Below, in pieces: positions 1 through 8,285 of a DNA stretch of 38,047 nt. This DNA is from Treponema sp. (lineage in GTDB: Bacteria; Spirochaetota; Spirochaetia; Treponematales; Breznakiellaceae). Within the stretch, counting starts at the first letter, position 1, and the number at the start of each line of letters is the position of its first letter. Under the pieces are notes generated by a model. That model was not told the DNA's origin and ran no database searches. It saw nothing but the letters and a program-made list of their open reading frames with translations. The position numbers were made by a program, and so were the translations under genes. The DNA is taken from contig WQSN01000026.1 in NCBI GenBank assembly GCA_009787835.1, forward strand, positions 1 through 38,047. Reading direction: 5' to 3'.

Positions 1-2796
1 TTTATCAATGATCGCGGCTGCAATGCCTTCGCCCTTGGCTTTTTCCGCCATTTCGCGGGCGTGGACTGCGAGCTTGTCGCTTGTAAGCCTGAAGCCAAGC
101 GCGAATTCCGCTGTGTCTTCAAAGAGGCTGTTTGCCCATACCGGACCGCGTCCGTCCGCTCTCTGGCAGTACGGGGTGGTTGGCAGGTTTCCGCCGTAAA
201 TCGAGGAACAGCCTGTGGCATTCGCGATAAGCGCATGATCGCCGAAAAGCTGAGACATAAGTTTTATATAGGGAGTTTCACCGCAGCCGCCGCAAGCGCC
301 TGAGAATTCAAACAACGGACGTTTATAGGCAAGAGCCTTGGGATTGTTGAGTTCGCCTTCCGCAGGAGTTTCTTTCAAACTTAAGAAATAATCCCAAACC
401 GCGACTTGTTCCGCGTGGAATTCAATATCGCCTGCATAAGGTTTCTTTGTAAGGGCATGAGGAGTATCGGCTTTCTTTGACATCGGACAGATGTTGATAC
501 AAAGACCGCAAACCCCTGAGTCCATGCAATCTTCGCAGGAAATAGCAAGCGCCGCTTTCATGCCGTCAACCGCTTTTGGTTTAATTGCCGCTGACTTAAA
601 TCCTTTCGGAGCTTTTCCAACTTCTGCATCGCTTAAGTTTTTCATGCGGATACAGCCATGGGGGCATACCACAGTGCAGTTACCGCACTGAATACAAACA
701 TCAGGATTCCAGACTGGAACAAGTTCCGCGACAGCGCGTTTTTCGTACTGGGTAGTGGCTGTAGGGAATGTTCCGTCCGCGGGGAGCTTACTGACAGGCA
801 GATTGTCGCCGTCCTGGAAGGATACAGCTCCGAGCGTCTCCCTGATCCATTTTGCTTCAGGACGGGATCCATCTTTCGCTGTCGCAAACGGCACTTTCAT
901 GTGGACATTTCCATCAGCTGATGAAGGATACTTCACTTCTTCAACAGCGCCTAAAGCCGCGTCTACTGTCTTATAGTTCTTTTCAACAACATCTTTGCCT
1001 TTTTTGCCGTAGGAGTGTTCAATGTGTTCTTTCATGAGTTTTACAGCTTCATCTTCATGCAGTACGCCTGAAATTTTGAAGTAGGCGGCCTGCATAACTG
1101 TGTTGATGCGGTTGCCCATTCCGGTATTACGCGCAATTTCAGCGGCGTTGATAACATAGAATTTCAGCTTTTTATCGATTATTTTTTTCTGGACTTCTAC
1201 CGCAAGATCCCTCCAGACATCCGCACCTTTGTAGGGGCTGTTCAACAGGAAGGTTCCGCCCGGTTTAAGTTTAGAGAGCATATCATACATTTCCATATAG
1301 GCGAATTTATGACAGGCGAGGAAGTCCGCTGCATTGATAAGATACGGTCTGCGAATCTTGCCCTTGCCGAAGCGCAGGTGCGAGACTGTAAAGCCGCCGG
1401 ATTTTTTGGAGTCATATGAGAAGTACGCCTGACAGTTAAGTTCCGGTCTTGCTTCGCTGATAATTTTTATTGAATTCTTGTTCGCGCCGACTGTTCCGTC
1501 CGAGCCGAGTCCGTAGAACAGCGCTTCATTCATGCCTTCTTCAGCGATGAAGAAATGCGGATCATAATCAAGGCTCTTTCCAAGAACATCATCATGTATA
1601 CCAACGATGAAATTGGCGGTTTTCTTACCTGAAAGGTTATCGAAAACCGCCTTTACCATGGATGGGGTAAACTCTTTTGAACCGAGGCCGTAACGTCCGC
1701 CCAAAACAAGCGGATTGCCTTTGAACTCGCCTGAAAATTGCATTTCCGCGATAGCCGTGCGTACATCTTCATAAAGAGGCTCGCCAAGTGATCCCGGCTC
1801 TTTGGTACGGTCTAAAACGGCGATTGATTTTACTGTAGAAGGTATCGCTTTTACAAAGTGCTTCGCGTCAAAGGGGCGGAAGAGGCGTACTTTAATCATA
1901 CCGGTTTTTTCGCCTTTGCTGTTCAGGTAGTCGATTGTTTCTTCGACAGTGTCGGCGCCGGAACCCATGATGATTATCAATTTTTCAGCGTCTTTCGCGC
2001 CGTAGTAATCAAAGATGTTATATGAACGGCCTGTCATTTTGGCGAATTTTTCCATTTCTTTCTGTACGATAGCTGCAACAGCTTCGTAATATTTATTAAC
2101 GCCTTCACGTCCCTGGAAATATGTGTCCGGGTTCTGCGCTGTACCGCGAATAGTCGGGGTTTCTGGGGTCAGTCCGCGTTTGCGGTGTTCCGCGACAAGA
2201 TCGTCATCGATCATCTGGTGCATTTCATCGTGAGAAAGTTTCTCAATCTTCTGAAGTTCGTGACTGGTGCGGAAACCGTCAAAAAAGTGAAGGAAAGGAA
2301 CGCGCGAGCGTAAAGTGGAAGCGTGGGCAATCAGCGCCAAATCCATAACTTCCTGAACACTGTTGGAAGCAAGCATTGCCCAGCCGGTCTGGCGGCAGGC
2401 CATCACATCCTGGTGATCGCCGAAAATTGAAAGGCTCGATGTCGCAAGGGCGCGCGCTGATATATGGAAAACTGTGGCGGTGAGTTCACCGGCGATTTTA
2501 TACATATTAGGTATCATGAGCAGTAAGCCCTGAGAAGCGGTAAATGTGGTGGATAAAGCGCCTGTTGTCAGCGCCCCATGCACTGCCCCCGCCGCGCCCG
2601 CTTCGGATTGTAATTCAGCTACAACCGGAATTGTTCCCCAGATATTTTTATGCCCCTGGGCGGAAAACTCATCCGAGAGCTCTCCCATCGGGCTGGAAGG
2701 GGTAATCGGATAAATCGCGATTACTTCGCTCAACGCGTGCGCTACATGTGCTGCCGCGCTATTGCCATCAATCATGTCAATATTCTTTTCAGCCAT
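1..2796 (-). CDS. nifJ: Pyruvate:ferredoxin (flavodoxin) oxidoreductase, C-terminus cut by window edge
   Basis: Oxidative decarboxylation of pyruvate to acetyl-CoA and CO2 with reduction of ferredoxin, in the cytoplasm. Reading the minus strand from the ATG at 2794-2796 gives 932 residues without a stop up to the left edge; single-chain PFORs run to about 1170-1200 residues, so roughly 250 are missing. The N-terminus (MAEKNIDMIDGNSAAAHVAH, then YPITPSSPMGE) is the pyruvate-binding domain I. A two-[4Fe-4S] ferredoxin domain follows near residues 695-760 (CIQCGNCTVVCPHGC, then CEDCMDSGVCGLCINICP). The start of the thiamine diphosphate domain is near residue 835 (GACGGCGETPY). A GAGG Shine-Dalgarno at 2803-2806 supports this start. 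It is probably monocistronic at its 5' end, because the upstream chemoreceptor has its own terminator. Reduced ferredoxin from this enzyme could feed hydrogenase-type proteins such as those at 22611-25803 (inference). Confidence 0.97.
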   Translation of the reverse strand, partial: MAEKNIDMIDGNSAAAHVAHALSEVIAIYPITPSSPMGELSDEFSAQGHKNIWGTIPVVAELQSEAGAAGAVHGALTTGALSTTFTASQGLLLMIPNMYKIAGELTATVFHISARALATSSLSIFGDHQDVMACRQTGWAMLASNSVQEVMDLALIAHASTLRSRVPFLHFFDGFRTSHELQKIEKLSHDEMHQMIDDDLVAEHRKRGLTPETPTIRGTAQNPDTYFQGREGVNKYYEAVAAIVQKEMEKFAKMTGRSYNIFDYYGAKDAEKLIIIMGSGADTVEETIDYLNSKGEKTGMIKVRLFRPFDAKHFVKAIPSTVKSIAVLDRTKEPGSLGEPLYEDVRTAIAEMQFSGEFKGNPLVLGGRYGLGSKEFTPSMVKAVFDNLSGKKTANFIVGIHDDVLGKSLDYDPHFFIAEEGMNEALFYGLGSDGTVGANKNSIKIISEARPELNCQAYFSYDSKKSGGFTVSHLRFGKGKIRRPYLINAADFLACHKFAYMEMYDMLSKLKPGGTFLLNSPYKGADVWRDLAVEVQKKIIDKKLKFYVINAAEIARNTGMGNRINTVMQAAYFKISGVLHEDEAVKLMKEHIEHSYGKKGKDVVEKNYKTVDAALGAVEEVKYPSSADGNVHMKVPFATAKDGSRPEAKWIRETLGAVSFQDGDNLPVSKLPADGTFPTATTQYEKRAVAELVPVWNPDVCIQCGNCTVVCPHGCIRMKNLSDAEVGKAPKGFKSAAIKPKAVDGMKAALAISCEDCMDSGVCGLCINICPMSKKADTPHALTKKPYAGDIEFHAEQVAVWDYFLSLKETPAEGELNNPKALAYKRPLFEFSGACGGCGETPYIKLMSQLFGDHALIANATGCSSIYGGNLPTTPYCQRADGRGPVWANSLFEDTAEFALGFRLTSDKLAVHAREMAEKAKGEGIAAAIIDK

Positions 2797-2831
2797 TTTT
2801 TTCCTCTTTTTTGGTTTGAAGATATGGGAAT

Positions 2832-2840
2832 ATTGTAGCA
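2832..2840 (-). promoter_or_regulatory. Possible extended -10 promoter of nifJ
   Basis: On the minus strand the motif TGCTACAAT (TGn plus a TATAAT-like hexamer) lies about 35 bases before the nifJ start and downstream of the chemoreceptor terminator. I see no good -35 box 17 bases further up, which fits an extended -10 promoter. The predicted 5' leader is about 30 bases and includes the GAGG Shine-Dalgarno. Confidence 0.35.
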
Positions 2841-2874
2841 TGGATTGTCATTTAATGCCTAGTGATACAGAATT

Positions 2875-2905
2875 AATAAAAAACTCCGCCCCAAAGGACG
2901 GAGTT
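2875..2905 (-). terminator. Rho-independent terminator of the chemoreceptor gene
   Basis: A 7-bp perfect stem (AACTCCG at 2882-2888, CGGAGTT at 2899-2905) with a short loop is followed, read on the minus strand, by a run of six to seven T residues. It sits about 36 bases after the chemoreceptor stop codon and ends that transcript before the nifJ promoter. Confidence 0.8.
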
Positions 2906-2941
2906 ATAGAAAATGTGAACATCAAATCTTATATCTGTTCG

Positions 2942-5140
2942 CTACGCTACTTTAAACCTTGACACTTCCCCTATTAAAACATCAATTCCGTTGCGGTTCA
3001 TGCCGCTTATTTCATTGACATGGTTTACAGCTAAATTGATTTGATTGGCGCCTGTAGCCATTTCATTCATGCCGCATTCGATCTCCTGAGTCGCTTTTTC
3101 AAGATTTTCGCTTTCACGGATAACTTCATGCGCGTTTTGAAGCATTTCTTCCGACCTGTTTCTTACCTGGCTTGTAATATCGTTTACTTTGCCGACGCCT
3201 TCCAGAATTTGTTTGCTTCCAACTCCCTGTTCTTCCATCGCGTGAAGGATATTCTCCTCCTGCTCCGCTACAACCCTGACACTGTTGTCTATTGCGCCGA
3301 ACTTTGTTAAAACGTTTTCAGTTGACTGCGTGATTTTATCAATGGAGCCTTTAATTTTTTTCAGGACAATACTGATGGTTTTGGACTGTTCGCTTGAACT
3401 TTCCGCAAGTTTGCGGATTTCATCGGCGACAACGGCGAAACCTTTTCCCGCTTCTCCTGCGTGAGCCGCTTCAATCGCCGCGTTCATGGAAAGCAGATTG
3501 GTCTGGCTTGATATATTTGACATTACCGAGTTAATTTCCATAAGACCTTCTGAATCACGGGATATTTCCTGAATATCAGCGGAAACCTCATTCAGACCAG
3601 TGCGCCCCACTTCCGATGCGTCCTTTAATATCTTTACATTATTGGCGTTGCTGATAACGGTATTTGTAACCGAGTGGGTATTCGCGACCATTTGCTCAAT
3701 GGCGGACGAGGCTTGCGCGACATTTTTACTCTGTTCCTGAACCAGTTGATCCAGCTTGTTGATATTGCCTACAACCTGTCCCATTGTCGCATGGGTTTGG
3801 CTGACGCCTGCGCTTTGGTTTATTACCCGTCCTTTGATACTCTGGATATTTGATGTGATCTGATTTATCGCAGCGGCGGTCTGATTCATATTTCCGGCCA
3901 AGTCTGTCCCGACATTGGACAATGTAACCGATTCATTTTTTATGGATAAAACAAGGCGTTTAATTTTATCCAGCGTGTTATTGAAGTACCTGGCCAGGTC
4001 GCCGATCTCGTCATTTGAATTTGTGGATATGGACCGGGTCAGATCTCCTTCGCCTTCGGATATGTCCTTGAGGGTTTCCGCTACAGAAACCAAAGGCTTG
4101 GTAACATAATGCAGTATAAAATATGTTATTACCGCTCCTATAAGAATTGAGATCGCCGCCAATATAATGGTAAATCTTGTTATGTCGTAAATAGGTTTTA
4201 GTATATGCGATTCGGAGGCTCCTATCAGTATCGACCATGTTTGATCCGAGTTACCTATCGGGAATGAATGCATTGACATTATTATATTTGTGTTAAGCGT
4301 CGGATCATAAGACTTACCGGAAAATTTTTCACCGTTTTTAATCGCTTCAAACGCCGCCTGTTTTGCGTCTCCGTATTCAACATCTACATCAAACATATTT
4401 TTGCCGATTCTTTCCGGAAGGAAATGAGCAAGAATGTCTCCGTTGCCTGAATACATCACCATAAGGGCGATATCATCGTTTTCTTTCATGGTTTGTTCCA
4501 GTGTGGGCTGTATAACGGACATATCCAGAAGACAGCCTACGGCTCCGATTACTTCATTGGTACGGGGGTGAATGATAGGAACCTGTATTATAAGCCCGTA
4601 GGAATCTTTTCCGTTTATCCTCATGGGTATTGGATCATCAAACCGGTCTTTTCTGGCTATAGGACTGTTTAAATGTTCCATGGTATGGGCTATATCAGTG
4701 CTGGCGCGGGTTGTAATAACGCCTGTTTCCTTGGTGACGGTCATGGCGTATTGCCCTGTCGGACCGGAACCCACCCTGCTTATGTACTGCTCGTCCATTT
4801 CGTCCAGGGCATTGGGTTTCCAGATTGAATAGCTCATCCCCCATCTTTCGTTTTCAAGCAGAGCGCCCTTCAGCAGGCTGTCGAACTGATCACGCCTTGT
4901 TTCCGGCGGCAGGCTTTCAAAATCTTCCATAATCGCGCTAAGAGTATTCAACGCCAGAATATGACCGTCTTCCCGGCCCTTCCAGTAATTGACTTCCCTT
5001 TCGATCGTGCGTTCGAGGTTTTCCAGGCTCAATTCCAGGCTTATATTAGAAGCCTCACGCAGGAGAAGTACCGCGATTCCCGTTACGATGACCGCGACAA
5101 TGGCAATCACCATAATACTTAGTTTGAATTTGAGTTTCAT
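2942..5140 (-). CDS. Methyl-accepting chemotaxis protein with periplasmic Cache domain
   Basis: Transmembrane chemoreceptor that signals to CheA/CheW. From the start at 5140 it has 732 residues: TM1 near residues 8-28 ([13 protein letters not shown]); a periplasmic ligand-binding region of about 290 residues that looks like a dCache domain; TM2 near 322-345; a HAMP linker; and a long cytoplasmic coiled coil. The signalling hairpin tip is the conserved [16 protein letters not shown] near residues 545-580. No CheR-tethering pentapeptide is present (the end is GEVSRFKVA). An in-frame ATG lies 10 codons upstream, but AAGGAG stands 7 bases before the ATG at 5140, so I chose that start. The ligand cannot be read from the sequence; related Cache domains often bind amino acids or other small organic compounds. 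Confidence 0.95.
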   Translation of the reverse strand: MKLKFKLSIMVIAIVAVIVTGIAVLLLREASNISLELSLENLERTIEREVNYWKGREDGHILALNTLSAIMEDFESLPPETRRDQFDSLLKGALLENERWGMSYSIWKPNALDEMDEQYISRVGSGPTGQYAMTVTKETGVITTRASTDIAHTMEHLNSPIARKDRFDDPIPMRINGKDSYGLIIQVPIIHPRTNEVIGAVGCLLDMSVIQPTLEQTMKENDDIALMVMYSGNGDILAHFLPERIGKNMFDVDVEYGDAKQAAFEAIKNGEKFSGKSYDPTLNTNIIMSMHSFPIGNSDQTWSILIGASESHILKPIYDITRFTIILAAISILIGAVITYFILHYVTKPLVSVAETLKDISEGEGDLTRSISTNSNDEIGDLARYFNNTLDKIKRLVLSIKNESVTLSNVGTDLAGNMNQTAAAINQITSNIQSIKGRVINQSAGVSQTHATMGQVVGNINKLDQLVQEQSKNVAQASSAIEQMVANTHSVTNTVISNANNVKILKDASEVGRTGLNEVSADIQEISRDSEGLMEINSVMSNISSQTNLLSMNAAIEAAHAGEAGKGFAVVADEIRKLAESSSEQSKTISIVLKKIKGSIDKITQSTENVLTKFGAIDNSVRVVAEQEENILHAMEEQGVGSKQILEGVGKVNDITSQVRNRSEEMLQNAHEVIRESENLEKATQEIECGMNEMATGANQINLAVNHVNEISGMNRNGIDVLIGEVSRFKVA

Positions 5141-5168
5141 TTTCTTACTCCTTGTTATTTCAATAAAC

Positions 5169-5277
5169 ATTCGTATCTAATCAAAACCTCAAATTATGCT
5201 TTTGATAATTGATTAAATTATTTACATTCAGGTGTAGAGAATAATTTGTTTGAAGTTTTTGATGAAAGATACGAATA
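5169..5277. repeat. Outward-facing imperfect inverted repeat in the divergent intergenic region
   Basis: The arm at 5169-5197 (ATTCGTATCTAATCAAAACC and on) and the arm at 5241-5277, which reads as its near-complement (GATGAAAGATACGAAT at its right end), share about 25 of 30 positions with small gaps. About 43 bases separate them. Each copy faces its own divergent gene: the left one the chemoreceptor, the right one the cobalamin riboswitch operon. It could be a duplicated promoter or operator element, or the ends of a small element. Confidence 0.6.
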
Positions 5278-5293
5278 TTTATAGATATATTGT

Positions 5294-5317
5294 AGTTTGT
5301 TTGTTTCTAAACAAACT
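5294..5317. repeat. Perfect 9-bp palindrome
   Basis: AGTTTGTTT (5294-5302), six bases, then AAACAAACT (5309-5317). It is AT-rich and lies between the divergent repeat and the riboswitch promoter region. On the plus strand it is followed by an AT-rich stretch with few consecutive T residues, so an operator is as likely as a terminator. Confidence 0.55.
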
Positions 5318-5373
5318 TTATTATTTATAATATAATAATATTATTTAAAACCGTCAAGGAATGAGAGAATCTA

Positions 5374-5402
5374 TTGACAATATTATTCAGAAAAAATAAG
5401 CT
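5374..5402 (+). promoter_or_regulatory. Possible promoter of the cobalamin riboswitch operon
   Basis: A consensus -35 TTGACA lies at 5374-5379, just before the riboswitch aptamer. The -10 is weak (AATAAG or TAAGCT at 5395-5402, spacing 15-17). Position supports it more than sequence does. Confidence 0.35.
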
Positions 5403-5545
5403 GTAAACGTATATTTCAAAGGAAGTGGGGTGAAAATCCCCCGCTAACCCGTAACTGTAATTGGGAAGATTCTGTCATTAACGGTCACTGGTGAAAACCG
5501 GGAAGACCGACAGGAAAATTGCCCATAAGTCAGGAAACTTTGGTA
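5400..5545 (+). promoter_or_regulatory. Cobalamin (B12) riboswitch aptamer
   Basis: The stretch carries the conserved core of the cobalamin family: AAAGGAAGTGGGGTGAAAAT, then CCCCCGCTAACCCGTAACTG, the B12-box-like GGTCACTGGTGAAAACCGGG, and the closing AAGTCAGGAAAC near 5527-5538. It precedes a TonB-receptor/ABC-importer operon, the classic context for B12 uptake. Families of this type bind adenosyl- or related cobalamins and lower expression when the ligand is abundant. The expression platform is probably the hairpin-rich leader at 5551-5768, where the Shine-Dalgarno can be sequestered. Confidence 0.92.
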
Positions 5546-5550
5546 TACTC

Positions 5551-5856
5551 GCCATCCGTGGCGCGCTTTCTTGTGAAAGCGTACATTTTTTTCCAAGCTT
5601 CGAGGAAGAGCCTGTGAAAAGCCGCAATGTTTTCATTGACAATGCTTGCATTGAATCTACCTGTCAAAACGATTCCCTCGTCCATGGTGTAGACCGGTCT
5701 TTTTTGCCTGACTTTTAAGGCTTTAGCTTAATGGTCAGACATGTCTTTTCTCCGAAAAGGAGCAAGTTATGAAATTTTTCTCTCAGAGGCGCATCGAACA
5801 TTTTGTTCGCGGTGCGGAGAACGCAAAGGTTTGCGCGGTGTTTGTAAAACGCGCAA
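5551..5856 (+). repeat. Array of short perfect hairpins spanning the operon leader and the first codons
   Basis: Successive small palindromes are visible: GCCA-TCCG-TGGC (5551-5562); CGCTTTC-TTGT-GAAAGCG (5564-5581); CAATG-TTTT-CATTG (5625-5638), immediately followed by CAATG-CTTG-CATTG (5640-5653); TTAAG/CTTAA near 5716-5732; CTTTTC-TCC-GAAAAG (5745-5759). Inside the coding sequence are CGAACA-TTT-TGTTCG (5795-5809), CGCAAA-GG-TTTGCG (5822-5835) and TTGCGCG/CGCGCAA (5831-5856). The leader part may serve the riboswitch. The coding part is hard to explain that way and looks like an inserted palindromic element (inference). Confidence 0.6.
5745..5762 (+). promoter_or_regulatory. Shine-Dalgarno within a possible sequestering hairpin
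   Basis: AAAAGGAG (5755-5762), six bases before the ATG at 5769, is the ribosome binding site of the first B12-operon gene. Its left half pairs in CTTTTC-TCC-GAAAAG, and CTCC (5750-5753) can alternatively pair with GGAG (5759-5762). Both folds hide the site, as expected for translational control by the riboswitch. Confidence 0.55.
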
Positions 5857-6305
5857 GTAACTTTGTGATTCTGGCGTTAGTTGCAAGTTTTTTATTTTTG
5901 GGATGTCCTGGAGATGACAATCATGAGGATACTGGATTTGTACCGGTTGGAGAGTGGTCAGATGATTTTGGCGGCAGTTATACCATAACGGCAAGTGCAC
6001 TTGAATTTGATGATGGATTTGGTTTTACTGAATTTAAAGGAACTATCGCAGCAGCTGTCGATTTTTCACAAGATGCGGGCGTTCTGATTATAAAAATAAA
6101 TTCATCAGAGACAGGTATTACGACTAACGATTATATCGGCGTATATTATAAAGATTATACATCATCTCATGTATTTCTTGCGAATGCAATTGATGTATCA
6201 TTTGCCATCATTGAAGCAGATACGTTAAATGAAGCAAAACAAACATTTACTGTTGATAATGCTGACACTCATGTAACATATTGGGGTTCCGGATATACAA
6301 AATGA
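5769..6305 (+). CDS. Uncharacterised lipoprotein heading the B12 uptake operon
   Basis: 178 residues. The signal peptide is unusual: about 30 polar or basic residues (MKFFSQRRIEHFVRGAENAK and on) precede the hydrophobic stretch, which ends in a lipobox with Cys46 (FLFLGC). The mature part is short, acidic and rich in Gly, Thr and aromatic residues (GEWSDDFGGSYTITA; YIGVYYKDYTSSH; THVTYWGSGY), giving the impression of a small beta-rich domain of a type seen in treponemal lipoproteins; this is recollection, not a search. The start is fixed by AAAAGGAG six bases upstream. It is the first gene behind the cobalamin riboswitch, and its stop overlaps the receptor start as ATGA, so the two are probably translated together. 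A role in surface or periplasmic corrinoid capture is an inference from context alone. Confidence 0.85.
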   Translation: MKFFSQRRIEHFVRGAENAKVCAVFVKRASNFVILALVASFLFLGCPGDDNHEDTGFVPVGEWSDDFGGSYTITASALEFDDGFGFTEFKGTIAAAVDFSQDAGVLIIKINSSETGITTNDYIGVYYKDYTSSHVFLANAIDVSFAIIEADTLNEAKQTFTVDNADTHVTYWGSGYTK

Positions 6306-8284
6306 AATTCCTGCTGCTGTTCCTGTTACTTCCTTTTCTCCTTTTTGCGCAGGACATAACCGATGATGAATATTTTTTCTTTTACGAAGACGAGGGTATC
6401 ATGGTTACGGGGACTGTGCAGAGAAGTCAGCACATACAGGTTGTTGAAAAGGAACAGATAGAGAACAGCAGCGCGGGCGATCTTGTAAACCTGTTACATG
6501 AAACACTTGGTTTGAACATTGTACGATACGGCGCTTACGGGAATCAGGCCGGCATTAATTTGCGCGGTTTTGATTCAAAGCGTATTGCGTTTTTAATTGA
6601 CGGAACGCCTGTTAATTCTTCGCTGGACGGAAAATTTGAAATAAGCCAGATTAATATAAATTCTATTGAACGTATCGAGGTAATTTACGGCGGCTCCGAC
6701 TCAAAGTACAATGTATCAGGCGCGTTTGGGGGAATTGTCAACATTATAACGGTAAAGAAACAGGAGCAGGGGTTAAAGCTTACTGCTTCTGTTTTAAATA
6801 CTTCTTACATATCTGATACATACAGGGACAGAAACGGCGAAACGCAAAATCCGCAATGGGAAGATCTTTTTGATACGCAGAATTATTCAGTTTCCGCGGC
6901 TTATGGAAGAGAAGCGTTTTCATTGACAGCTAACATTTTTTTCAACAGGGCGGAAAATCATTTTATTTTTACAGACCATTATAACTACTCCCGCCGCAAG
7001 GACAACAATGAAGTAAAAAATACCGGTGCATCTGTATCATTTGTCTGGGAACTGCCGGATTATACAAAACTGATTACATCATCAAACTTTTTTTTCGGAG
7101 ACAGCAATTTTCCGGTTTCCGGTTTTTCGGGTAACATTGGAAGCCAGAAGGATTTTTCCGCCCGTCAGAACTTTATGCTTGACGCGCCGCGTGTTTTTCA
7201 TGATGATCTTGCAACAGAAGCTTCGTTTACATGGCATTTCAGCAGAAGGGATTATACTTCGCCCGCGGATGTGTTTTCGCGTCACGATCAGCACAGCCTT
7301 GCGGTAATAAACCGCTGGAACTGGTATCCCTTAAAACAGCTCGCCCTTGGGAGCGGGATTGATTACCGTTTTATCATCATCGATTCAACTGAAATCGGCA
7401 GCCGGAACCGGCACGACGGCGGTGTTTATTTGACAGCGGAGTTTAAACCGGTAAAACAATTACTTTTAATTCCGTCAATTAAGGCGGTTTTTTCAGGAGC
7501 GAATCAAATGGCTGAAGGAGCCGCAAACGCCGCAATTATACCAAAATTTGGACTGTTGTGGGAAGTTACAGAACAGCTTGCAGTCAGAAACAATTATTTT
7601 CGCAGTTTTAAATTTCCTGATTTTGAAGAACTGTACTGGAATGGCGGCGGCGGCTCCGGAAATCCTGATCTGAAACCCGAAGACGGCTGGGGCGCGGATT
7701 TAGGGGCGGAATGGCACATAACGGAAAACATGTATCTGGAAAGCGTATTTTTTACCCAGTGGATAAAAGATTCAATTCACTGGTTTTCAGGAAGCGGAAA
7801 TATATGGCGGCCGGAAAATGTCGGAGAAGCGGTGTTTTTCGGGCTGGAAAACAGATTTTTATCTGAAATTCCATTATCCAAAGGGCCGTTTAATAAAATT
7901 ACAATGTCGCTTACATATCAATACATTTTAAGCTATCTTTTAAGTTACGGTTATACATTTTCTTCCAACAAGCGCATTCCCTACAGTCCCGAACATACAA
8001 TAAACGGTTCTGCGGAAATCGCGTGGAACAGCGGCTCTTTCACGGTAAGCGGACATTATGAAAGCCTGCGTTATCATAACACCGCGAACCTGACTTCACT
8101 GAAACCTTATTTTCTGTTAAACGCAGGAGTAAAGCAGGATTTCGGAGAGGATTTTTCTTTTTTTGGCGATTTACGGAATATATTAAATACATCTTATGAA
8201 TCGTTTAACGATTATCCAATGCCTGGGATTTCACTGTCTCTGGGATTAAAAGCAAATTTTAATACTTACAGGAAAGGAGAATAA
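6302..8284 (+). CDS. btuB: TonB-dependent outer-membrane receptor, probably for cobalamin
   Basis: 660 residues from the ATG at 6302, which overlaps the previous stop (ATGA). An in-frame ATG seven codons earlier has no support. Signal peptide MKFLLLFLLLPFLLFA; then a plug domain at roughly residues 40-155 with the typical LRGFDSKRIAFLIDGTPVN and IERIEVIYGG...GAFGGIVNIIT motifs; then a long series of alternating aromatic beta strands forming the barrel, with the usual FRSFKFPDFEELYW and GNPDLKPEDGW segments in the C-terminal half. It should carry substrate across the outer membrane using TonB energy; no tonB/exbBD lies in the window. Substrate assignment rests on the cobalamin riboswitch and the neighbouring ABC importer. 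Confidence 0.93.
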   Translation: MKFLLLFLLLPFLLFAQDITDDEYFFFYEDEGIMVTGTVQRSQHIQVVEKEQIENSSAGDLVNLLHETLGLNIVRYGAYGNQAGINLRGFDSKRIAFLIDGTPVNSSLDGKFEISQININSIERIEVIYGGSDSKYNVSGAFGGIVNIITVKKQEQGLKLTASVLNTSYISDTYRDRNGETQNPQWEDLFDTQNYSVSAAYGREAFSLTANIFFNRAENHFIFTDHYNYSRRKDNNEVKNTGASVSFVWELPDYTKLITSSNFFFGDSNFPVSGFSGNIGSQKDFSARQNFMLDAPRVFHDDLATEASFTWHFSRRDYTSPADVFSRHDQHSLAVINRWNWYPLKQLALGSGIDYRFIIIDSTEIGSRNRHDGGVYLTAEFKPVKQLLLIPSIKAVFSGANQMAEGAANAAIIPKFGLLWEVTEQLAVRNNYFRSFKFPDFEELYWNGGGGSGNPDLKPEDGWGADLGAEWHITENMYLESVFFTQWIKDSIHWFSGSGNIWRPENVGEAVFFGLENRFLSEIPLSKGPFNKITMSLTYQYILSYLLSYGYTFSSNKRIPYSPEHTINGSAEIAWNSGSFTVSGHYESLRYHNTANLTSLKPYFLLNAGVKQDFGEDFSFFGDLRNILNTSYESFNDYPMPGISLSLGLKANFNTYRKGE

Positions 8285-8285
8285 T

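Noticed and set aside
5551-5660. CRISPR-like array or integron attC sites in the hairpin-rich leader
   Set aside because: The hairpins differ in sequence and spacing, there are no constant repeats with unique spacers, and no cas or integrase gene is near.
5691-5706. Rho-independent terminator as the riboswitch expression platform (AGACCGGTCT followed by six T)
   Set aside because: The palindrome has no room for a loop and leaves only three to four base pairs, too weak for a terminator. Shine-Dalgarno sequestration at 5745-5762 explains control better.
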